A stretch of 64,000 nt of DNA from the NCBI GenBank assembly GCA_024636475.1, contig JAGXHA010000103.1, positions 62,001 through 126,000 of the forward strand, read 5' to 3'. The translations under genes were made by a program, and so were the position numbers. Below the pieces are notes generated by a model. It was not told the origin of the DNA. It worked only from the letters and a program-made list of their open reading frames with translations, and made no database searches. Origin of the DNA: Roseobacter sp. (GTDB lineage Bacteria; Pseudomonadota; Alphaproteobacteria; Rhodobacterales; Rhodobacteraceae). Shown one piece after another: positions 17,939 to 26,498 of the stretch (its first letter is position 1; each line of letters starts with the position of its first letter).

Positions 17939-19597
17939 TTACACACGTTCCATATTGTATTCACCGCGCACGCCTGTGCCGTAGCGTTGCAAAGCACCAT
18001 CAGGGCCAACTGCATTGGGCCGCTGGAAAATCCAGTTTTGCCAAGCAGTGAGGCGACCGAAAATGCGGGTTTCCATGGTTTCAGGTCCGGCGAAACGCAG
18101 GTTCGCCTCCATCCCGGTCATCGCGTCCGGGCTAAAGCTGGCACGTTCTTCCATGAACAGGCGCACCTCGTCCTCCCAGTCAATGTCGTCATAGACATAC
18201 GTAACCAAGCCAGCCTCGTCTGCGGCATTCGCCTCAAGCGGCTCACCTTTCAGCGCCTCAAGCTTGGCGATATCCTCGGGCGTACCAAGGAACCTCGTCT
18301 CAAGCCGGGTCAGGTCATTGCCCATTTTATAGGTGCCGAAATTCCCGTCGGTCAGGGTCACCGTCGCCAGCGAACGATTATCGCCGTCAAACTCCTCAAG
18401 CATCATGTAGCTGCGATCGACAGACCACAGCAGCTCTGCCAAAGGCCCGGCAAAGCATGATCCATGTTCGACAATCGCCACTAAACTGCGCGAGGTCATG
18501 TCGATCCGTTTCAGCAGGCGCTTCCAATATTGCAGGATTTCATTGGCCAGCCAGTGATCTTTGTTGGCCAGCAAAAGCGCCTCGTGAGCAACCAGCATTT
18601 CAGGATCACCTTGGGTCTGGAATTCGATAAGGCCCAGTTCCTTCTCGTTGTTCCGCAGGTGCAAAATCGCATCGTCCAACTCGCGCGCACAGCGCAAGAT
18701 CCAAGCCTGATCACCCTCGGCTGTCAGCGCGTCCATGTCGACAGGGGCCGCGGCATCGGGACCTTTTATGGTAACTGTGGCCCGTTTGACGTCACGGTGC
18801 AGGACGACCTCGACAGTGGAATAGCTGATGCCATCCTCGGAAAATCTACGGGTGATTGGGGTCAGCTGAATGCCCGCAGCGACGTCCGCCTTCGCGGAGT
18901 TTGCTGCCATTTCCTTGGCCCGCTCCACAACGGTTTCGTCGAATTTTGAATTCAGGATTACCTCATCGACCAAGCGCCAGTCCTTGGCACGCTTACCTTT
19001 GACGCCTTCCTCGATCGAGCAGAACACGTCAGCGCGGTCCCGACGCACCTTGCGCTTGTCGGTAACGCGGGTCAGCCCGCCCGTACCGGGCAAAACCGCC
19101 AGCAACGGCACCTCGGGCAAGGAAACCGAGGACGTGCTGTCATCGGTCAGCATGATGTAGTTACACGCCAGAGCCAATTCATAGCCACCGCCAGCGCAAG
19201 CTCCTTTCACGGCGCAGATGTAGTTCTGACCGCTGTCGGCCAACGCCGCTTCGAATGTATTGCGGGTCTCATTGGTAAACTTACAAAAGTTTACCTTGTG
19301 GCTGTGCGCAGCACCGCCCAGCATCCGGATGTTCGCACCCGCACAGAACACCTTGTCCTTGGCCGATTGCATGACGACCACTTTGACATCGGGGTGTTCA
19401 AACCGCATCCGCTGGACGATATCGGCCAGTTCAATGTCAACGCCCAGATCATAGGAATTGAGCTTCAGCTCATAGCCCTCAAACAATCCGCCCTTTTCGT
19501 CCACATCCATATACAGGTTCGCAACAGGGCCATCATATTCGATTTTCCAGTGGCGGTACTTCGACGGATCAGTCTGAAAGTCGATGATTTTGGTCAC
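17939..19597 (-). CDS. boxC: BoxC, benzoyl-CoA-dihydrodiol lyase
   Basis: Ring-opening enzyme that turns the epoxybenzoyl-CoA/dihydrodiol into 3,4-dehydroadipyl-CoA semialdehyde and formate. The 552-residue protein consists of two crotonase-like halves. The first has KVFCAGANIRMLGGAAHSHK and AVKGACAGGGYELALACNYI, the oxyanion-hole regions. The second half includes VAIVEHGSCFAGPLAELLW. The start is GTG at 19597 with AAGGAG eleven bases upstream. A 133-base gap with no gene separates it from the DUF309 gene. Confidence 0.96.
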   Translation of the reverse strand: MTKIIDFQTDPSKYRHWKIEYDGPVANLYMDVDEKGGLFEGYELKLNSYDLGVDIELADIVQRMRFEHPDVKVVVMQSAKDKVFCAGANIRMLGGAAHSHKVNFCKFTNETRNTFEAALADSGQNYICAVKGACAGGGYELALACNYIMLTDDSTSSVSLPEVPLLAVLPGTGGLTRVTDKRKVRRDRADVFCSIEEGVKGKRAKDWRLVDEVILNSKFDETVVERAKEMAANSAKADVAAGIQLTPITRRFSEDGISYSTVEVVLHRDVKRATVTIKGPDAAAPVDMDALTAEGDQAWILRCARELDDAILHLRNNEKELGLIEFQTQGDPEMLVAHEALLLANKDHWLANEILQYWKRLLKRIDMTSRSLVAIVEHGSCFAGPLAELLWSVDRSYMMLEEFDGDNRSLATVTLTDGNFGTYKMGNDLTRLETRFLGTPEDIAKLEALKGEPLEANAADEAGLVTYVYDDIDWEDEVRLFMEERASFSPDAMTGMEANLRFAGPETMETRIFGRLTAWQNWIFQRPNAVGPDGALQRYGTGVRGEYNMERV

Positions 19598-19730
19598 GGG
19601 CAGTCTCCTTGGGCAGGCTCGGCCTTGGCGGCAATACGGCCAAAGCGGCCCTTAAGCTTCATAATTCAAATATGGCATGATATTGCCACATATATCCGCT
19701 CATCACTGCTAATTTAGGCGAATTAATGCT

Positions 19731-20165
19731 TTATATCGCATCTTTTCGTGTCTTCTCCGCTTTGCGTGCAATTTCGTGCATATCCATCCCGAGAATCGTC
19801 TCGCGTCCATCGCAGTCACCCAATAGACGCTGAACAATGTCGCAAAGACGCAAAGTTGCGCGGGGCTTTCCCATCTTTAACTTGAGCCGCGCATTCGCCA
19901 ATTGGATCAGCGCTTGGGTCGCCGCGCGTTCTGGCGAGGGGTCAGGACAGCGCATCCACACGGCTTCGAGCACCTCATGGCATTCCCAGAAATAGCCCGC
20001 CTCAAAATAGGCACGCCCCGCTTGCCAGGCGGCGGTTTGGTCCAGCGCCACGACAGGGACATCTTGCGTGACGCTCGCCTTGATCGCATCAAACCAATCC
20101 TCGGGATGGCGCGTATTTTGCCCCGGAACATAGGCGTGGGGCGGCAGGGGGACAGCCGTCGACAA
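19731..20165 (-). CDS. DUF309 protein in the box unit
   Basis: 144 residues with the DUF309 pattern: ARAYFEAGYFWECHEVLEAVWM, here read as AYFEAGYFWECHEVLEAVW, and a following ERAATQALIQLANARLKL helix. The family is helical with a His-Glu pair of unknown function. The start is TTG one base after the alpha/beta hydrolase stop, which implies coupled translation despite a weak ribosome site. Its place between ligase/hydrolase genes and boxC suggests a role in benzoyl-CoA metabolism, but no activity is known to me. Confidence 0.75.
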   Translation of the reverse strand: MSTAVPLPPHAYVPGQNTRHPEDWFDAIKASVTQDVPVVALDQTAAWQAGRAYFEAGYFWECHEVLEAVWMRCPDPSPERAATQALIQLANARLKLKMGKPRATLRLCDIVQRLLGDCDGRETILGMDMHEIARKAEKTRKDAI

Positions 20166-20166
20166 A

Positions 20167-20991
20167 TCAGGCCATTTCTACGGTTTCACGTTCCATCCGG
20201 TCAAGGCGGGCGCAAAACTCGCGGATTGCCTCCAAGGTCGCGTGGCGCTGATCAAGATGCGGTGCATGTCCGCAACTGTCCAAAATCGCAACTTCAACGG
20301 GTGAGTAAATCCGCGTTTCGATCTCTTCGATCTGGGCCAGCGTGCCATATGCATCATCGCGCCCCTGGATCGCCAGCACCGGGATGCGCAGGTGGTCGAT
20401 CGCATCTGCCACATTCCACGCCTCAAAACCGGGATCAGTCCAGACGCCATACCAGCCGTGAAAGGCCACATCGACATTTGCGTGATATTTCGAAAGCTTG
20501 GCCTTTAGATCGCCCGTGGCATAGTCCTCGCCCGCTGCTTTGATCGCGGCCAGCCCCATGGGTTCGGTAAAGAAATGCGGGGCCATCAAGATCAACGAGC
20601 GGATGCGCATGTCAGACACCGATCCCGCATAAATCGTGGCGATTGTCGCACCGTCAGAATGGCCCAGCAGCACCGCCTGCTCGATGCCCGCCGCGTCCAG
20701 CACTTCGCCCAAAGATCCCGTCGCCTCGCGTGTCATGTAATCCAGCGGGCGTGGCAGATCCACCGGGTCAGACGTCCCGTAGCCCGCCCGCGAATAGGCC
20801 AGCACGCCAAAGCCTGTGGCATCAACCAAGGCCTGTGGAAAATCGCGCCAAAGCGCCACGGACCCCAGCCCTTCATGAAGCAACACCAAGGTTGGTGCCT
20901 CGGAGGGCTCAGGGCCCCAAGCCGCATATTCCAGCGTTTTGCCACCCGCCCGTAGCGTCAGCCCTGCGTCATTTGACCAAGTCACACCCAT
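20167..20991 (-). CDS. Alpha/beta hydrolase
   Basis: 274-residue alpha/beta-fold hydrolase. LVLLHEGLGSVALWRDFP gives the oxyanion region, VLLGHSDGATIATIYAG the nucleophile elbow (Ser in GHSDG), and DSCGHAPHLDQ the catalytic His. In benzoate and box clusters such enzymes may hydrolyse aryl esters or CoA thioesters; the substrate here is unknown. The chosen start ATG 20991 forms a TGATG overlap with the ligase stop and has GGGAGG seven bases before it. An ATG two codons earlier is possible. Confidence 0.82.
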   Translation of the reverse strand: MGVTWSNDAGLTLRAGGKTLEYAAWGPEPSEAPTLVLLHEGLGSVALWRDFPQALVDATGFGVLAYSRAGYGTSDPVDLPRPLDYMTREATGSLGEVLDAAGIEQAVLLGHSDGATIATIYAGSVSDMRIRSLILMAPHFFTEPMGLAAIKAAGEDYATGDLKAKLSKYHANVDVAFHGWYGVWTDPGFEAWNVADAIDHLRIPVLAIQGRDDAYGTLAQIEEIETRIYSPVEVAILDSCGHAPHLDQRHATLEAIREFCARLDRMERETVEMA

Positions 20992-22529
20992 CAACATCCC
21001 TCCCGCAATTTGAATCGCTGTATCTTCCCTGTCGCTGTTTTAGGCAGCTCTGCAACCACCTCAATCCAGCGGGGATATTTCCATTTTCCGACCTTATCTT
21101 TCACGTGGTCCTTCAATTCAGCCAGCAATGCATCATCCGCCACACCGTCTTTCAGCACGATAAACGCCTTGGGTTTTTCCAACCCATCGGCGTCTTCTGC
21201 GGCAACCACAGCGGCTTCCAGCACGCGCGGATGGCTTATCAACGCACCCTCAACCTCGAAGGGGGACAACCAGATGCCGGAAACCTTGAACATGTCATCG
21301 GTGCGCCCGCAATAAACCAGCCGCATGTCTTGGCGCAGTTCGTACTTATCGCCGGTGCGCGTCCAGACCCCTTCAAAAGTTGTCCGGGATTTATCGCGTT
21401 GGTTCCAATAGCAATTAGCCGCCGACGCCCCACTGACCAGCAATTCGCCAACGCCGCCAGGCATCACATCGAAGCCTTCCTCATCCACCAGACGCAATGT
21501 ATAGCCCGGTACGGCGACGCCAGCGGTGCCATAGACCAGATCATCTTTCCGGTTGCTTAGGAAAATATGCAGCATCTCGGTTGATCCGACACCGTCAAGA
21601 ATGGCCGTACCGGTGTGTTTCTCCCACCGCAGACCAATCTCTTCAGGCAGCGCTTCGCCAGCAGAAATGCAGGTGCGCAAGGGCGCTTTGACCGGACCGT
21701 TTTTGTCCATAAATGCAACCATCGCGGCAAAAAGCGTAGGTACACCGCAAAAAACCGTTGGTTGTTCGGCATTGATGACCGACACCATATCATCGGGCGT
21801 TGGGCGGCCCGCAAACAACAGTGTGGTCGCCCCGACCGACAGCGGAAAGGTCATCGCATTCCCCAAACCGTAGGCGAAAAAGAACTTCGCCGCCGACAAA
21901 ACAAGATCATCCTCCGCAATCTCAAGCACCTGTTTACCGTAAGTATCCGAGGTCGCTCGCAAGGCAGAATGCACATGGGCCACGCCCTTGGGCTGCCCGG
22001 TCGAGCCAGAGGAATAGAGCCAGAAGGCAACTTCATCCGGGCTGACGGGCAAAGTTTCCGCGAAGGCGGCATCGCCCAGAAAGTCGTCGTATTGCGTGGT
22101 ACCGTCGACCGCGCCGCCAATCACCACGACATGGCGCAGATAAGGGTTGTCAGCGACAGCGCCTTTGACGGCCTCCCACAGGGGGGCCGATACAAAAAGG
22201 ACACTCGCCCGGCAATCGCGCAGGATGATATCATAGACCGAGGTTGCCAAAAGCGTATTCAGCGGCACCGGGATCACGCCACATTTCAGCGCCCCCCAGA
22301 AGATTTGCGGAAATTCGATCTGATCGAGCATCAGCATCGCTGCGCGTTCCTCGGCGCGGATGCCGGCCCTGCCAAAAGCCCCTGCAACCTGCGTCGCGCC
22401 CTGCGCCAAATCACCGTAGCTGAGGCAGCGTCCGCTGCCGACTTCGCGATAAGCAACCTTTTCGCCGCGCCCTTCGCCCAGATGGCGGTCCACAAAATAG
22501 GTTACAGCATTGGCATTGGCCGTGATCAT
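20991..22529 (-). CDS. bclA: Benzoate-CoA ligase
   Basis: ANL-superfamily ligase that activates benzoate to benzoyl-CoA with ATP. The 512 residues from MITANANAVTYFVDRHL show the core motifs LYSSGSTGQPKGVAHVHSA (about residue 165), VGSTEMLHIFLSNR (about 300), TRTGDKYEL, and the C-terminal TATGKIQRFKL with its catalytic lysine. The phrase DGVGSTEMLHIFLSNR is characteristic of benzoate-CoA ligases. ATG 22529 has GGGAGG upstream. An in-frame ATG 13 codons earlier would overlap a promoter and a BoxR-like site. Confidence 0.93.
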   Translation of the reverse strand: MITANANAVTYFVDRHLGEGRGEKVAYREVGSGRCLSYGDLAQGATQVAGAFGRAGIRAEERAAMLMLDQIEFPQIFWGALKCGVIPVPLNTLLATSVYDIILRDCRASVLFVSAPLWEAVKGAVADNPYLRHVVVIGGAVDGTTQYDDFLGDAAFAETLPVSPDEVAFWLYSSGSTGQPKGVAHVHSALRATSDTYGKQVLEIAEDDLVLSAAKFFFAYGLGNAMTFPLSVGATTLLFAGRPTPDDMVSVINAEQPTVFCGVPTLFAAMVAFMDKNGPVKAPLRTCISAGEALPEEIGLRWEKHTGTAILDGVGSTEMLHIFLSNRKDDLVYGTAGVAVPGYTLRLVDEEGFDVMPGGVGELLVSGASAANCYWNQRDKSRTTFEGVWTRTGDKYELRQDMRLVYCGRTDDMFKVSGIWLSPFEVEGALISHPRVLEAAVVAAEDADGLEKPKAFIVLKDGVADDALLAELKDHVKDKVGKWKYPRWIEVVAELPKTATGKIQRFKLREGC

Positions 22530-22550
22530 CGCAGTCCTCCCAAACATCGA

Positions 22551-22564
22551 TGCTTTATTCTGCA
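22551..22564. promoter_or_regulatory. BoxR-like site at bclA (7 of 8)
   Basis: TGCT-N6-TGCA (TGCT, TTATTC, TGCA) overlaps a -10-like AGAATA of the minus strand, which has TTGCGA 17 bases before it. It lies 22 bases before the bclA start. Confidence 0.35.
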
Positions 22565-22601
22565 TCAATCCCCGAATATCGCAAGGATCGCGGCATAATG
22601 A

Positions 22602-22615
22602 CGCATTTTAATGCA
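22602..22615. promoter_or_regulatory. BoxR-like site upstream of bclA (7 of 8)
   Basis: CGCA-N6-TGCA (CGCA, TTTTAA, TGCA), ending at the stop codon of the preceding ligase gene. Two imperfect sites about 50 bases apart frame the bclA promoter region. Confidence 0.35.
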
Positions 22616-24430
22616 TCAGGCTGCTGAGATCCGAGCCGCATCATCAATGTCGTAAATACGCGCAACCAGACCCGCGCGGCGCATAAGAATCTTGGGGAAG
22701 TTCAGGTTGCCCTTGGCCGTCGCCTCTCCGTCGCCCATGGAAGGGGGATCAGTCATGATCAGCGCTGCCGCAACACGGTTGGCACTGCCGGAGGTTTTGG
22801 TAGCAAGCTCTGTCAGACGCGCCCCTATCTCGGCCATCAGGGGCGCGCAGATCATCGCACCGTTGTCATCTGTCGCCTCCCAGCCCTTGGCGGTCATGGT
22901 GGCGCGGTTGGGGACGATCAACATCCCAACCTGCTCGCGCCCCTGCCCCGTCAGAACAAGATCACTGACGTAAGGTGCAAAAGCCGCCAACAGATCAAGG
23001 CGCAGCTGTGCAGCGCGCACCCAAGTGCCCGTCATGAGTTTGAAATCCTCGGACATCCGCCCGTCAAACATCAAACCGCGCGACGGGTCCGTGTCATCAA
23101 TCAGGCGCATCGCATCGCCGCTTATGAAGAACCCCTCTTCGTCAAAGGCCTCTGCGCTTTTGGCGGGATTATTGTGATAGCCCTTGGTAACCGTATCGCC
23201 CGCAATCCGCACACCACAGCGCCCGTCGGCATCGGGGATCAGCTTGACCGTTACGCCGGGCAAGGGCACGCCCACGATCCCGGCACCCTTGGCCGGTTCA
23301 TGCTGCAAAAGCGCGGCTGGTGCGGATTCCGTCAACCCCCAGGACGAGTTGATCAGGGGAAGCTTGCCACGGGTCTCCATCGCCAAACGCTCAAGTTCGG
23401 CCCATGTCGCCTGCGGCAAGGAGGCACCTGCGTAAAAGATCATGTCCAGCTCGGCAAAGTAGCGTTCGCACAGTTGTTTGTCCTCGTTCAACGCGGTGAC
23501 AAGCTGGGCAAAACCCACGGGTACGTTGAAACTGATCGTCGCAGAAACCTCGCGCAGATTGGCGAGGGTTTTGTCAAACAGCCCCGGTGCTGGCTTGCCA
23601 TCGTCGATGTAAAGACTGCCGCCATTTGCCAGCATAAGGTTAAAGTTATGCGAGCCACCAAAGACGTGGTTCCACGGCAACCAATCCACCAACAACGGCG
23701 GGCGGATGGTGACGAAGGGCAGCGCCTGGGCCAGTTGCGCTTGGTTGGTTGTCATCATCATTTGCGTGGTCAACACGCCTTTGGGATCCGAGGTTGATCC
23801 GGACGTCATCAGGATCTTCGCAAGCGTGTCCGGCGTGATCTTGGCAAAGGCGGCATCGACATCCGCACCGGTTGGGTTCAGGAAGTCGTTGAAGTTGGTG
23901 GCCCCACTGGTGCCGGGGACCGACGACAGCTTTTCCACATCCGCGAGACTTTCCAGCGATAACGCGCCAGCATATCGCGTGGCGTCATCCGCATAGACCA
24001 TGCCGGGTCGCACCAGCTTTACCACATAATCCAAACGCGGCAGGGCGGCGGGGATAAGGGAATATTGCTCGGCCACAGGGACGGTCGGCACGCCTGTATA
24101 TTGCGCCGCCAAAGACAATAGCGCGTGATCGATGCTGTTGCCTGATACGATCAGGATCGGCTTGTCCGGCCCTAGATCGCGCGAGATCAGATGGCTTGCA
24201 ATGCTCCTCACCCTTTCGAGGACTTCAACATAGGTCAGCTTGCGCCAGCCCTCGCCAGAACGCTCGGCCAAGAATACATGATCCGGTGTTTTTTCGGCCC
24301 ATTGATGCAGCCAGTCGCCCGTGCAGCGCGCAACAGGACCAAGTGCGTACCCTGACTCCAGCAGAATCGACCCATCCGCACGATCTGTGCGCGTTACGTT
24401 ATGTGGCAGAAAATTCAGATGGTCGGTCAT
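22616..24430 (-). CDS. Feruloyl-CoA synthase-like aryl-CoA ligase
   Basis: 604-residue adenylate-forming ligase. LMTSGSTSDPKGVLTTQMMM is the P-loop, NSSWGLTESAPAALLQ the A5 region and FDEEGFFISGDAM the A7 region. The N-terminal signature SGYALGPVARCTGDWLHQWAE is that of feruloyl-CoA synthases, which act on hydroxycinnamates. It is distinct from bclA next door, so the cluster can activate at least two aromatic acids. ATG 24430 was chosen because the upstream 27 codons are not conserved in character. No enoyl-CoA hydratase/lyase for side-chain removal is in the window. Confidence 0.8.
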   Translation of the reverse strand: MTDHLNFLPHNVTRTDRADGSILLESGYALGPVARCTGDWLHQWAEKTPDHVFLAERSGEGWRKLTYVEVLERVRSIASHLISRDLGPDKPILIVSGNSIDHALLSLAAQYTGVPTVPVAEQYSLIPAALPRLDYVVKLVRPGMVYADDATRYAGALSLESLADVEKLSSVPGTSGATNFNDFLNPTGADVDAAFAKITPDTLAKILMTSGSTSDPKGVLTTQMMMTTNQAQLAQALPFVTIRPPLLVDWLPWNHVFGGSHNFNLMLANGGSLYIDDGKPAPGLFDKTLANLREVSATISFNVPVGFAQLVTALNEDKQLCERYFAELDMIFYAGASLPQATWAELERLAMETRGKLPLINSSWGLTESAPAALLQHEPAKGAGIVGVPLPGVTVKLIPDADGRCGVRIAGDTVTKGYHNNPAKSAEAFDEEGFFISGDAMRLIDDTDPSRGLMFDGRMSEDFKLMTGTWVRAAQLRLDLLAAFAPYVSDLVLTGQGREQVGMLIVPNRATMTAKGWEATDDNGAMICAPLMAEIGARLTELATKTSGSANRVAAALIMTDPPSMGDGEATAKGNLNFPKILMRRAGLVARIYDIDDAARISAA

Positions 24431-24513
24431 AAAGCCCTCTGCCCGCTTCGTAGGGAGGACGGGCGCGTAAGTTGATGAAGCCTTGCGCGCATGACGCAAG
24501 ACAAGGGCCAAGC

Positions 24514-25833
24514 CTAGCTTGGTAGAAGAAACAAGGTGATCGCCGGGAACATCACCAAAATGACCACGCGCACGATGTCTGAGCCGACGAAATACATCAC
24601 TGCCTTATAGGTTTCCGTCATCGGTGTTTCGCGGTCCATCGAATTGATGATAAACAAATTCATCCCGACCGGAGGCGTGATCAGCCCCACCTCGACCACG
24701 ATCAGCACGAGAATACCGAACCAGATAGCCAGATGCTCTGTGCTCATCCCGAAATCCATGGCTGAGATCACCGGAAAGAAGATAGGCACGGTCAGCAGGA
24801 TCATCGACAAGCTGTCCATCAGGCAGCCGAAGATCAGATAGAACACCAAGATGATGGTGAGGATTAACCAAGGGCTATAGCCTTGGCCCACGACCCAATC
24901 GGCCATGAACTGCGGCACACCAGAAAGCGCCAGAAAGCCGTTATAAAATCCCGCCCCCAGTACGATGAAAAAGATCATGCCAGTGGTTTTTGCCGTCCCC
25001 AAAAGACTTTCACGCAGTACCGACCAGTTCAGGCTGCCCGCCAGAAGTGCCGCAAGCCCGGTGCCTGCCGCCCCTATGGCCGATCCTTCGGTGGGCGTAA
25101 ACCACCCCAGATAGATGCCGCCAACCACGATGAAAAAGATCACCAGCACCGGCCATGTATCAGCCAGCGCCTTGAAGCGCTCTGCCATGGGCACGGCAGG
25201 GCGCGTGCCTGCGGAATTGGGGTTCAGACGGACATAGATTGAAATTGTGACGATATAGCCAAGTGCCGCGAGAATGCCGGGGATGAAAGCCGCCAAAAAC
25301 AGCTTGGCGATGTTTTGCTCGGTCAGGATCGCATAAATCACCAAAATCACAGACGGTGGGATCAGGATGCCAAGTGTACCGCCCGCAGCCAGCGTGGCTG
25401 TCGAAAAACCACCCGAATAGCCATAGCGTTTCAGCTCTGGCAGGGCGACTTTTGACATGGTCGCGGCCGTCGCAAGCGAACTGCCACAAATCGAGCCAAA
25501 GCCTGCACAGGCCCCTACAGCCGCCATCGCGACCCCTCCGCGGCGGTGGCCGAGGAAACTTTCAGCGGCTTTGAAAAGCGCTGTGGACATGCCCGACAAG
25601 GTCGCAAACTGCCCCATCAGAAGGAACATCGGAATGATCGTAAGGGAGTAGCTGGAAAACGTCGTGTAGGTTTCCGATTTCAGCTTGGCCAGCAGGGGTG
25701 TGGGATTGCCGCCCATCGCCAGGTACCATCCCCCAAAGCCGCACAACAACATGGCAAGGCCAATCGGGGCGCGCAAAAAGATCATCAGCAAAAGCACGGG
25801 GAAGGACCAAAAGCCCATTTCTAGATTGGTCAC
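24514..25833 (-). CDS. TRAP transporter large permease (DctM type)
   Basis: 439-residue integral membrane protein with about 12 hydrophobic segments (FPVLLLMIFLRAPIGLAML at the N-terminus; GILIPPSVILVIYAILTEQ in the middle; LIFGCLMDSLSMILLTVPI late). It is the transport subunit of a tripartite ATP-independent system driven by sodium or proton gradient. The start is probably GTG 25833, one base after the DctQ stop. It forms an operon with DctQ and DctP and is followed after 83 bases by the feruloyl-CoA synthase-like gene. Confidence 0.92.
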   Translation of the reverse strand: MTNLEMGFWSFPVLLLMIFLRAPIGLAMLLCGFGGWYLAMGGNPTPLLAKLKSETYTTFSSYSLTIIPMFLLMGQFATLSGMSTALFKAAESFLGHRRGGVAMAAVGACAGFGSICGSSLATAATMSKVALPELKRYGYSGGFSTATLAAGGTLGILIPPSVILVIYAILTEQNIAKLFLAAFIPGILAALGYIVTISIYVRLNPNSAGTRPAVPMAERFKALADTWPVLVIFFIVVGGIYLGWFTPTEGSAIGAAGTGLAALLAGSLNWSVLRESLLGTAKTTGMIFFIVLGAGFYNGFLALSGVPQFMADWVVGQGYSPWLILTIILVFYLIFGCLMDSLSMILLTVPIFFPVISAMDFGMSTEHLAIWFGILVLIVVEVGLITPPVGMNLFIINSMDRETPMTETYKAVMYFVGSDIVRVVILVMFPAITLFLLPS

Positions 25834-25834
25834 G

Positions 25835-26416
25835 TCAATGCGCCCCTTGTTCGCTGGGTAGAATGTTTGCACCTGTCACCGCTTCGACCACGCGAATGAC
25901 GGCACAATAGATGGCAACGAAGCAAGAGATGGTTCCTGCAGCAAAGCTGGCCGCATAGGCCCACCAGACAGGGAATTGCAAAAACAACGTCGTCTCGCCA
26001 TTGCCGATATAGCGCTGCATACCCTCGAATAGTCGCCAGATGATCAGCAGGATAACAGCTGTCAAAATGACTTCCCAAAAGGCGACAACCCAGCGGTTGG
26101 CACGCTTCGAAAGAAACGAGGTGAAAATGTCAACGGTCGCGTGTGATCCGTAAAACTGGCAGATCGGCAGGAACGAGAAGATGGCAAAAGCAACTCCGGC
26201 TTCAAGCAGTTCGTAGTTACCGTTGACCTCGCCAATGCCCAGATCAAGAAGCGTCTGTGACAAACCGTTCAACTGCGTTTGGAAAAAGTCGCTATGGAGC
26301 ACTTTGTTCGTTGTGCGCCCGATAATTGAAACGGTTGTCATCAGGATCAGCGCTGTCAAAACAAGACCCCCGATCACTGCTGTAAACCGGGCAAGAAACT
26401 GAATCAGCCGATGCAT
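25835..26416 (-). CDS. TRAP transporter small permease (DctQ type)
   Basis: 193-residue protein with four predicted membrane segments (FTAVIGGLVLTALILMTTVSI is the first). It carries the usual YGSHATVDIFTSFL region found in DctQ proteins. It partners the DctM protein. The start MHRLIQF at 26416 was preferred to an ATG 25 codons upstream because the added stretch is very basic and unlike the family. Confidence 0.9.
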   Translation of the reverse strand: MHRLIQFLARFTAVIGGLVLTALILMTTVSIIGRTTNKVLHSDFFQTQLNGLSQTLLDLGIGEVNGNYELLEAGVAFAIFSFLPICQFYGSHATVDIFTSFLSKRANRWVVAFWEVILTAVILLIIWRLFEGMQRYIGNGETTLFLQFPVWWAYAASFAAGTISCFVAIYCAVIRVVEAVTGANILPSEQGAH

Positions 26417-26498
26417 TTGATGTCTCTTTTTTCGGGAAATCTTCAAGGCGAAAGACCTGCCGCGCCAGACACGCAGCAGGTTGTTTATCAAAGGAGGC

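Noticed and set aside
19673..19688. Possible sigma-54 promoter TGGCA-N6-TGCCA upstream of boxC
   Set aside because: GG and GC are separated by 9 bases on both strands where sigma-54 needs 10. It is better read as a small palindrome of unknown meaning.
19727..19740. TGCT-N6-CGCA as another BoxR site
   Set aside because: Only six of eight bases fit, and it overlaps the DUF309 stop codon; such matches are frequent by chance.
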